Source of the DNA: Clostridium vitabionis
GTDB lineage: Bacteria > Bacillota > Clostridia > Lachnospirales > Lachnospiraceae
NCBI RefSeq assembly: GCF_015351765.1
Contig: NZ_JADKQA010000001.1
Location: 752,394 to 816,393 of the forward strand
Length of the DNA stretch: 64,000 bases
Reading direction: 5' to 3'
Part shown: positions 52,316-59,478 of the stretch, one piece after another
How positions within the stretch are numbered: the first letter of the stretch is position 1
Layout: each line of letters opens with the position of its first letter
Program-made: the position numbers and the translations under genes
Notes under the pieces: generated by a model
Told to the model about the DNA's origin: nothing
Database searches by the model: none
The model's input: only the letters and a program-made list of their open reading frames with translations

Positions 52316-54454
52316 ATGGCCGAAATCCATGTTCTCGATGAATCAACCGTAAACCAGATCGCCGCCGGCGAGGTCATTGAACGCCCCGCCTCGGTGGCCA
52401 AGGAGCTTCTGGAAAATGCCATCGACGCGAAGGCGACGGCGGTCACCGTGGAGATCCGCGAGGGCGGCATCGGCATGATCCGCATCACGGACAACGGCTG
52501 CGGGATTGACCGGGGGGAGGTGCGGAAAGCCTTTCTCAGCCACGCGACAAGCAAGATCCGCTCCGCCGCCGACCTGATCGGCGTGTCCTCCCTGGGCTTC
52601 CGCGGGGAGGCGCTTGCGAGCATTGCCGCCGTGGCGAGGGTGGAGCTGATTACCCGCACCCCGGATTCCATCGTCGGCACCAGGTATGTCATCGAGGGAG
52701 GAAAGGAGGCCGCTTTTGAGGAGATCGGCGCCCCGGAGGGGACGACCTTCATCGTCCGCGATCTCTTCTTCAACACCCCGGCGCGGAGGAAATTCCTCCA
52801 CACCGTCTCCGCCGAGGGCTCCCGTGTGGCTTCCCTTGTGGAAAAAATCGCCCTGTCCCACCCGGAGATCTCGTTCCGCTTCATCCAGAACGGCCAGAGC
52901 AGGCTGCACACCTCGGGGAACCACAATCTCCGCGATATCATCTACACCGTGTACGGCGGGGAGATCGCGAAGAACCTGATCCCGGTCGACGGCGGCACCG
53001 ATGCCCTGCGGATCAGCGGTTTTATCGGGAAACCGGTGATCGCGCGGGGAAGCCGCCAGTTTGAGGTCTATTTCATCAACGGGCGCTACATCCGGAACCC
53101 GATCCTCTGCCGGGCCATCGAGGAAGCCTACAAGCCCTACATGATGGTGCACAAATACCCGTTCACCATGCTCTCCATCGAGATCGATCCGGCGTTCATC
53201 GACGTGAACGTCCATCCGTCCAAGATGGAGCTCCGTTTCCGCGACGAGGAGCTCACCTACCGCTCCATCTACCACCTGCTCTCGATGGAGCTCTCCGGGC
53301 GGGAGCTGATCCCGGATGCCGGGGAGGAACAGGAGACCGAGACGCTGGAAGCGCAGCCGGCACCATCCGGAGGGGAGGTTCCGGCAGCAGGGCGGGCTTC
53401 TTCCGCGCCCGGGGGAATTCCCGCGGCGGTAAATCCCCAGCCGGCGGAGGAGAAGATTCCGGCGGAAAACAGCGCGCCGGCATCCCGTCCCGCGTTTGAG
53501 GGAGCCCTCCTCCGGAAGGTGCATTTCCGGCCGGAAGCCAGTACCTCCGGCCGTCTCGAGGAGCCCCGGGGAGAATTTTCTCCGGCGCCCCATACACCGG
53601 GGCTTGAGCCGCCTGAGGCAGGATGGAAGCCGCAGGAGCCGGAGCAGAAACCGACTGAGGCAAACCTGAGGCCGCAGGCGCCGGAGCGGAAACCGACTGA
53701 GGCAAGCCTGAGGCCGCAGGAGCCGGAGAAGGCGCAGCCTGAGCCGGAACAGAAGAGCCTTTCGGCGGAACAGGAGCCGCTTAGGCAGCAGCCAGCGGCA
53801 GCGCAGATTCCGCCGCAGGCAGGGGCGCCCCGCCAGATGGATCTCTTCGAGGATAAACTCCTCACGCCGGCATCCCGGAAGCGGCACCGCCTGGTCGGCC
53901 AGGTCTTTGACACCTACTGGATCGTCGAATTTGACAATGCGATGTACATCATCGACCAGCACGCCGCCCATGAGAAGGTTCTCTACGAGCGGACAATGGC
54001 GACGCTCAAGAACCGCACGGTGACCACCCAGCAGGTCAACCCGCCGATCGTCCTCTCGCTGACCCCGGAGGAGCAGGAGATGCTCACCCGCTATGAGAAG
54101 GACTTTCAGGACCTGGGCTTTGAGATCGATCCCTTCGGCGGCAGGGAATACGCTGTCCGCGGTGTCCCGGACAATCTGTTCTCCATCGCGAAAAAAGACC
54201 TTCTTCTCGAGATGCTGGACAGCGTAACCCGGGAGAGCGGCATGCGCCCCGCGGAGAGCCTGCGGCACCATATCGCGACGATGTCGTGCAAGGCGGCGGT
54301 CAAGGGCAACGACCGGATTTCCCGGGAGGAGGCGGACGCCCTGATCGACGAGCTCCTGACCCTGGAAAATCCCTACAACTGCCCGCACGGGAGGCCGACG
54401 ATCATCCGCATGACCCGGAGCGAGCTGGAGAAGAAATTCAAGAGAATTGTCTGA
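52316..54454 (+). CDS. mutL: DNA mismatch repair protein MutL
   Basis: 712 residues. N-terminal GHKL ATPase with KELLENAIDAKA, ATSKI and GFRGEALASIA, a proline-rich linker (about residues 345-510), and a C-terminal endonuclease domain with DQHAAHE (547-553) and the CPHGRPT zinc-site motif, so this is the nicking type used by organisms without MutH. The linker carries two near-identical 14-residue repeats. GGAGGAGG precedes the ATG. Confidence 0.96.
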   Translation: MAEIHVLDESTVNQIAAGEVIERPASVAKELLENAIDAKATAVTVEIREGGIGMIRITDNGCGIDRGEVRKAFLSHATSKIRSAADLIGVSSLGFRGEALASIAAVARVELITRTPDSIVGTRYVIEGGKEAAFEEIGAPEGTTFIVRDLFFNTPARRKFLHTVSAEGSRVASLVEKIALSHPEISFRFIQNGQSRLHTSGNHNLRDIIYTVYGGEIAKNLIPVDGGTDALRISGFIGKPVIARGSRQFEVYFINGRYIRNPILCRAIEEAYKPYMMVHKYPFTMLSIEIDPAFIDVNVHPSKMELRFRDEELTYRSIYHLLSMELSGRELIPDAGEEQETETLEAQPAPSGGEVPAAGRASSAPGGIPAAVNPQPAEEKIPAENSAPASRPAFEGALLRKVHFRPEASTSGRLEEPRGEFSPAPHTPGLEPPEAGWKPQEPEQKPTEANLRPQAPERKPTEASLRPQEPEKAQPEPEQKSLSAEQEPLRQQPAAAQIPPQAGAPRQMDLFEDKLLTPASRKRHRLVGQVFDTYWIVEFDNAMYIIDQHAAHEKVLYERTMATLKNRTVTTQQVNPPIVLSLTPEEQEMLTRYEKDFQDLGFEIDPFGGREYAVRGVPDNLFSIAKKDLLLEMLDSVTRESGMRPAESLRHHIATMSCKAAVKGNDRISREEADALIDELLTLENPYNCPHGRPTIIRMTRSELEKKFKRIV
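53629..53727 (+). repeat. 42-bp tandem repeat inside the mutL linker
   Basis: Units 53629-53670 and 53671-53712 are near-identical and in frame, coding PQEPEQKPTEANLR and PQAPERKPTEASLR; a third partial unit follows at 53713-53727. Likely to vary in copy number between strains without disrupting the domains. Confidence 0.85.
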
Positions 54455-54482
54455 CGGAAAAGCCTTCGGAGGAAATCTGCCC

Positions 54483-55463
54483 ATGGAAAAGCAGCCACTC
54501 ATCGTCATCGCCGGGCCGACCGCCGCGGGAAAATCCGCCCTGGCGGTCGAGCTCGCCCTGCGGATCGGCGGCGAAATCATCAGCGCCGATTCCATGCAGG
54601 TCTACCGCGGCATGGATATCGGCTCAGCGAAAATCACGAAGGAGGAGACGCGCGGCGTCCCCCATCACCTGATCGATGTGCTGGAGCCGACAGAAGAGTT
54701 TAACGTGTATATTTTCCAGCAGATGGCGAAGAGGGCGCTCCGGGAAATCTACGGGAACGGGCACATCCCGATCGTCTGCGGCGGAACGGGATTCTACATC
54801 CAGGCGCTCCTCTATGACATCGATTTTACCGGAACCGCGGAGGATCCGGCGTACCGTGAGGAGCTTTCCGCCATCGCGAAAGCCCGGGGGAATGCCGCCC
54901 TGCACCGGATGCTCGAAGCCGTTGACCCGGAGGCAGCCGCAGAAATCCACGAAAATAATGTCAAGCGGGTCATCCGCGCCCTCGAGTACTTCCGGGCGGC
55001 CGGCGAGAAGATTTCCGAGCACAACAGGAAGGAGCGGGGCAAGGAATCTCCCTATGCCTTCCACTACGCGGTTCTCGACACGGACCGTCCCGCTCTCTAT
55101 GCGCGGATCGACCGCCGGGTGGACCAGATGATGGAAGCCGGCTTTCTGGATGAGGTGCGGATTCTCAAGGCGCGCGGGTGCACGGAGAAAATGACCAGCA
55201 TGCAGGGTCTCGGATACCGTGAGCTTCTCTCGTACCTCGGCGGCGGCTATCCGGATCTTGCGGCAGCCGTCAGCGCGGTCAAGCAGAACACCCGGCATTT
55301 TTCCAAGCGGCAGCTCACCTGGTTCAGGCGGGAGAGAAATGTCCGCTGGATGTGGCTCCCGGATTATGCCTATGACTCAGGAAGGCTGGCCGATGAACTG
55401 GAAAATGAACTCCGCAGCGAGGGGATCCTCCGAGGAACTTTCCCGGAAATACAGAAAGGATAA
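54483..55463 (+). CDS. miaA: tRNA dimethylallyltransferase MiaA
   Basis: Adds the isopentenyl group to A37 of tRNAs, the substrate for MiaB. 326 residues; P-loop GPTAAGKSALAVELA at residues 11-25, DSMQVYRGMDIGSAK and FLDEVRILKARG are typical. Start taken at ATG 54483 (CGGAGG upstream); the frame is open from an upstream TTG without support. Cluster miaB-mutS-mutL-miaA is conserved in many Clostridia. Confidence 0.96.
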   Translation: MEKQPLIVIAGPTAAGKSALAVELALRIGGEIISADSMQVYRGMDIGSAKITKEETRGVPHHLIDVLEPTEEFNVYIFQQMAKRALREIYGNGHIPIVCGGTGFYIQALLYDIDFTGTAEDPAYREELSAIAKARGNAALHRMLEAVDPEAAAEIHENNVKRVIRALEYFRAAGEKISEHNRKERGKESPYAFHYAVLDTDRPALYARIDRRVDQMMEAGFLDEVRILKARGCTEKMTSMQGLGYRELLSYLGGGYPDLAAAVSAVKQNTRHFSKRQLTWFRRERNVRWMWLPDYAYDSGRLADELENELRSEGILRGTFPEIQKG

Positions 55464-55470
55464 AAATTTC

Positions 55471-56754
55471 ATGGAACTTGAACAGATGTACGCGTCGATG
55501 GGAATCAGCAGCAAGGTGTTCCGCTTCGGGCAGGCGGTTGAGGAGAGCCTTAAGGAGCGCTTTTCGGCGATTGACCGGACCGCGGAGGCTAACCAGCTCA
55601 AGGTGCTCTCGGCATTCCGGAAGGAAAAGCTCAGCGAGAGCCACCTCTCCGGAACCACCGGGTACGGCTACAACGACACCGGCCGGGAGACCCTGGAAAA
55701 GGTTTACGCGGACATTTTCCACACCGAGGACGCCCTGGTCCGCCCGCAGATCACCTGCGGCACCCATGCCCTCTACACAGCCCTCGCCGGCAACCTGAGG
55801 CCGGGAGACGAGCTGCTCTCGCCGGTCGGCGCCCCCTACGATACCCTGCAGGAGGTTATCGGCATCCGTCCGTCAAACGGCTCCCTCGCCGAGTACGGCA
55901 TCACCTACCGGCAGGTCGACCTGCTGCCGGACGAGAGCTTCGACTATGCGGGGATCCGGAAAGCGATCAACGCGAAAACCAAGCTGGTGACCATCCAGCG
56001 GTCCAAGGGCTATTCCTCGCGCCACACCTTAAGTGTTGGGCAGATCGGCGAGCTCATCCGGTTTATCAAGGGGGTGAAGCCGGATGTCATCTGCATGGTC
56101 GACAACTGCTACGGGGAATTTGTCGAGCTGAATGAGCCCTCCGACGCCGGGGCCGACATGGTGGTCGGTTCCCTCATCAAGAATCCGGGCGGCGGCCTTG
56201 CCCCGATCGGCGGCTACATCGCCGGGCGGGCGGACTGTGTGGAAAATGCGGCCTTCCGCCTTGCCTCCCCCGGCCTCGGCCGGGAGGTCGGCGCGACACT
56301 GAACGTCAACCGCTCTTTCTTCCAGGGGCTGTTCTTTGCCCCGACGGTGACAGCCGGCGCGCTGAAGGGAGCCATTTTCGCTGCCTCCGTCTACGAGAAG
56401 CTCGGCTTCGAGGTTCACCCGAAGGCGGCGGAAAAGCGCCACGACATCATCCAGGCGATCACCTTCCATAAGCCCGAGGGGCTGGTTGCGTTCTGCGAGG
56501 GCATCCAGGCGGCCTCCCCGGTGGACAGCTACGTCCGCCCCGAACCGTGGCCGATGCCGGGTTATGATTCCGATGTCATCATGGCGGCGGGCACCTTTGT
56601 CTCCGGCGCCTCCATCGAGCTCTCGGCGGACGGCCCGCTGAGAGAGCCCTACACCGCCTATTTCCAGGGCGGGCTGACCTATGATCACGCAAAATTCGGC
56701 ATCCTCCTTGCTCTCCAGAAGCTGGCGGACCAGGGACTCGCGCCGATCATTTAA
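55471..56754 (+). CDS. PLP-dependent methionine gamma-lyase / YnbB (aluminium resistance) family protein
   Basis: 427 residues of the YnbB/cystathionine-lyase-like family, fold type I. HLSGTTGYGYNDTGRETLE near the N-terminus, CGTHALYTAL, MVDNCYGEFVE and the PLP lysine in VGSLIKNPGGGLAP are visible. Annotated in databases variously as aluminium resistance protein or methionine gamma-lyase; the true substrate is uncertain. Eight bp after miaA, so part of that operon. Confidence 0.88.
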   Translation: MELEQMYASMGISSKVFRFGQAVEESLKERFSAIDRTAEANQLKVLSAFRKEKLSESHLSGTTGYGYNDTGRETLEKVYADIFHTEDALVRPQITCGTHALYTALAGNLRPGDELLSPVGAPYDTLQEVIGIRPSNGSLAEYGITYRQVDLLPDESFDYAGIRKAINAKTKLVTIQRSKGYSSRHTLSVGQIGELIRFIKGVKPDVICMVDNCYGEFVELNEPSDAGADMVVGSLIKNPGGGLAPIGGYIAGRADCVENAAFRLASPGLGREVGATLNVNRSFFQGLFFAPTVTAGALKGAIFAASVYEKLGFEVHPKAAEKRHDIIQAITFHKPEGLVAFCEGIQAASPVDSYVRPEPWPMPGYDSDVIMAAGTFVSGASIELSADGPLREPYTAYFQGGLTYDHAKFGILLALQKLADQGLAPII

Positions 56755-56798
56755 GGAAAACTTTATTTCAGCCTTACAGTTTTTATGATAAGATGTTA

Positions 56799-56917
56799 CT
56801 GTTCAGCACATGCGGAGGGAGAGCCCGCAAACCGGCCGCTCGCGGATGGCTTTGCAGGCTCTCCCTCCGCATGCGGCCAGGCGCCGAAGGCACCCGGAAC
56901 CCCTGGGTTCTGAACAG
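56799..56917 (-). repeat. Palindromic element E4 (all three modules, inverted relative to E1)
   Basis: Bounded by CTGTTCAG (56799-56806) and CTGAACAG (56910-56917). Read on the minus strand it holds a reduced H1 (AACC/GGTT near 56897-56908), H2 (CCGGGTGCC...GGCGCCTGG, TTC loop) and H3, whose arms 56809-56831 and 56851-56873 pair with one mismatch around the conserved 19-nt loop. Same order as E1. It lies between the miaA operon and the DUF4321 gene. Confidence 0.8.
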
Positions 56918-56965
56918 GGACGATGCGATTTGGGGTTCTGGCAAAACCGGACGGGGGATTGATCT

Positions 56966-57220
56966 ATGCATAAGGAAAAGAATCTGTGGGTCCTGCTGAT
57001 TTTTATGCTGGCAGGGATCGTGCTTGGCGGCTTCATCGGAACCATGGCGGAGAATTCCGGTGTCCTCACCTGGCTCAATTACGGGCAGCAGTTCGGACTG
57101 ACGCAGCCGCTTGTTCTCGACCTGGGGATCCTGGTCCTCACGTTCGCGCTGACGATCCGCATCACCATCGCGGGCATCATCGGCCTTGTTCTGGCCGCAC
57201 TGCTCTACCGCCTGTTCTGA
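56966..57220 (+). CDS. DUF4321 small membrane protein
   Basis: 84 residues with two hydrophobic helices (about 8-27 and 52-80) separated by a short loop. Matches the DUF4321 pattern of small clostridial membrane proteins found just before radC/mre genes; function unknown. A purine-rich GGGGGATTGATCT precedes the ATG. Confidence 0.8.
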   Translation: MHKEKNLWVLLIFMLAGIVLGGFIGTMAENSGVLTWLNYGQQFGLTQPLVLDLGILVLTFALTIRITIAGIIGLVLAALLYRLF

Positions 57221-57272
57221 CGGCAGGGCAGAAACTTCCTGAGGTACTTGGAGAGGCACGGAGGGAGGTTAT

Positions 57273-57992
57273 ATGAGAGAACACGTAGAAACGAATCCGC
57301 AGGGCACGGTAATCCGCGACCTTCCCGCCGAGGAACGGCCGTATGAGAAATGCGAGCGCCATGGGCCCGGCGCCCTGACAAACGCCGAACTGCTCGCCGT
57401 TCTCCTCAGGACCGGAGCACGCGGCGAATCCTCCACGGACCTTGCCGGACGCATCCTGAGAAGCACGTCCCCGCAGGGAATCCTTGGGCTTCTGCACCTG
57501 ACCATGCCGGAGCTTATGGAGATCCGCGGTGTCGGGCGGGTGAAGGCGATCGAGCTGCTCTGTGCCTGCGAGCTGTCCAAGAGAATCTGGCATACCCTCG
57601 CCGCCTCACAGGTCCGGGAATTTACCTCCCCGGAACAGATTGCCGGTTTTTACATGGAAGAAATGCGGCACCTCGAGCAGGAGGAGCTGCATGTGCTGAT
57701 GCTCAACAATAAACATGCCCTGATCCGCGATGTCTGCCTGTTCCGCGGCACGGTGAACCTCTCGGTGGCTTCCCCGCGGGAAGTCTTCCTGGAAGCCCTG
57801 CGGAACCGGGCCGTCGACATTGCCCTGATCCACAACCACCCGAGCGGCGATCCCATGCCGAGCGGTGCGGACAAGGAATTCACACACCGGATCCGGGAAG
57901 CCGGGGAGATGATCGGCATCCGGCTGATCGACCACCTGATCATCGGCGACCAGAATTATTTCAGTTTTTCAGAATGGGGAATTTTGCAATGA
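57273..57992 (+). CDS. radC: RadC family JAB/MPN domain protein
   Basis: 239 residues. N-terminal UPF0758 helix-hairpin-helix region (LMEIRGVGRVKAIELL) and a C-terminal JAB domain with the metal motif HNHPSGDPMPSGAD plus upstream Glu. Despite the name, a direct DNA repair role is doubtful. Position before mre genes is conserved. GGGAGG lies upstream, and its stop overlaps the mreC start. Confidence 0.93.
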   Translation: MREHVETNPQGTVIRDLPAEERPYEKCERHGPGALTNAELLAVLLRTGARGESSTDLAGRILRSTSPQGILGLLHLTMPELMEIRGVGRVKAIELLCACELSKRIWHTLAASQVREFTSPEQIAGFYMEEMRHLEQEELHVLMLNNKHALIRDVCLFRGTVNLSVASPREVFLEALRNRAVDIALIHNHPSGDPMPSGADKEFTHRIREAGEMIGIRLIDHLIIGDQNYFSFSEWGILQ

Positions 57993-58960
57993 AACACAGC
58001 AGATCTGTCGTCGCGGTCCTCTCCGCGGCCTGTCTGGTACTCATTGCCGTGACATCCGTCAACAGCAGCTTCCTGAAGCCGCTCAGGGATGGCGCCGGCT
58101 ACCTCCTCGTCCCGCTGGAGCGCGGGGTCAACGCCGTCGGCTCCGGCATCTATGTCAGCTATAAGGATTATTCCACGCTGCGGGAGGCCCAGAAGGACAA
58201 TGAGCAGCTCACGGAGCGGGTCAGTGCACTGACGGAGGAGAATAACCGCCTGGCTTCCCAGGTGCAGGAGCTTGCCCGCCTCCGGGAGCTCTATCAGCTC
58301 GACCAGGACTACCAGGACTATCCGAAGGTTGCGGCGAGAGTCATCGCCAAGGATTCCGGCAGCTGGTTCCAGGTTTTCCGCATCAACAAGGGATCGGCGG
58401 ACGGCATCCAGCCGGACATGAACGTCATGGCCGGCGGCGGATTGATCGGCATTATCACGGATGTCGGCACCAATTATGCCACGGTGCGCTCCATCATCGA
58501 CGACGACAGCAATGTCTCCGGCATGTCCCAGCGGACCGGGGAGACCTGCAACGTTTCCGGCAGCATGGAGCTCTATGAGAACGGCCGCCTCGGCCTCGAC
58601 CATATCCGCAAGGAGGCCGATATCACCGACGGCGACAAGATCGTCACCTCCAACATCAGTGATGTCTACCTTCCCGGCATCCTGATCGGGTATGCCGCCG
58701 GGCTCCAGACCGATGCCAACAATGTCACCAAATCCGGCACGATCGTCCCGGTCGCCCAGTTTGACAACCTCCAGGAGGTCCTGATCATCACGAAGCTGAA
58801 GAACGAGCCGGACGGTTCCTCCCAGCAGGGCGCTGCGGGAGAGGCTTCAACCCAGGCATCTGACCATAACGACACCCCGCAGGAGGAATCTTCCTCCGCC
58901 GATACGGCGGGAGAGAGCGCCGGTGAGGAGACCTCCGCCGCCGGACAGGAAACACCATGA
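57989..58960 (+). CDS. mreC: Rod shape-determining protein MreC
   Basis: Membrane scaffold that activates the RodA-PBP2 elongation synthase. 323 residues: short cytoplasmic end, membrane helix at about 8-25, coiled coil near 65-100, beta-rich core to about 275, and a Ser/Glu/Gln-rich disordered tail of about 45 residues. Start chosen at ATG 57989 overlapping the radC stop; an ATG five codons earlier has no ribosome binding site. Confidence 0.94.
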   Translation: MKHSRSVVAVLSAACLVLIAVTSVNSSFLKPLRDGAGYLLVPLERGVNAVGSGIYVSYKDYSTLREAQKDNEQLTERVSALTEENNRLASQVQELARLRELYQLDQDYQDYPKVAARVIAKDSGSWFQVFRINKGSADGIQPDMNVMAGGGLIGIITDVGTNYATVRSIIDDDSNVSGMSQRTGETCNVSGSMELYENGRLGLDHIRKEADITDGDKIVTSNISDVYLPGILIGYAAGLQTDANNVTKSGTIVPVAQFDNLQEVLIITKLKNEPDGSSQQGAAGEASTQASDHNDTPQEESSSADTAGESAGEETSAAGQETP

Positions 58961-59460
58961 GAAAATTTCTGATCAATATCCTGCTGCTCATCATCGCGTT
59001 CACCCTGCAGGTCTGCATTTTCCCGCAGATCGCGGTGCTGGCGGCATGGCCAAACCTGCTGCTGATTGTTGTCTCGATCTGCTCCTTTATCGACGGGAGG
59101 GATGCGGGCATCATCTACGGCATCGCCGCGGGGCTGCTGATGGACCTGTTCTACAGCGGTCCCTTCGGCTTTTACACCCTGTTCTACGTGAACATGGCAT
59201 TTCTGAACGGCTGCCTTACCCGGTATTATTACGAGGACTACATTACGCTCCCGCTCACCCTGGCGATTGTGAACGACCTCGCCTACAACCTGTATATCTA
59301 CATTTTCCGCTTCCTCATCCGGGGAAAGCTGGATATCGGCTACTATACTATGAAAATCATCCTGCCCGAGGTTATTTTCACGGCAGTGACAACGCTCTTT
59401 ATCTACCGCCTCCTGCTGTTTCTGAACCATAAGCTGTCCCGCTTTGAGGGCCGGCAGTGA
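58957..59460 (+). CDS. mreD: Rod shape-determining protein MreD
   Basis: 167-residue polytopic membrane protein, about five helices, of the MreD family; partners MreC and PBP2 in cell elongation. Features: N-terminal LINILLLIIAFTLQVCIFP and DGRDAGIIYGIAAGLLMDLFYSGPFGFYTLFY. Four-bp overlap with mreC. Confidence 0.93.
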   Translation: MRKFLINILLLIIAFTLQVCIFPQIAVLAAWPNLLLIVVSICSFIDGRDAGIIYGIAAGLLMDLFYSGPFGFYTLFYVNMAFLNGCLTRYYYEDYITLPLTLAIVNDLAYNLYIYIFRFLIRGKLDIGYYTMKIILPEVIFTAVTTLFIYRLLLFLNHKLSRFEGRQ

Positions 59461-59478
59461 CGAAAGGAAAGGAAGACC

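Noticed and set aside
56755-56798. Promoter for the DUF4321-radC-mre operon
   Set aside because: An AT-rich TATGATAAGATG stretch is present, but no -35 at suitable spacing and element E4 lies between it and the gene, so it was not called.
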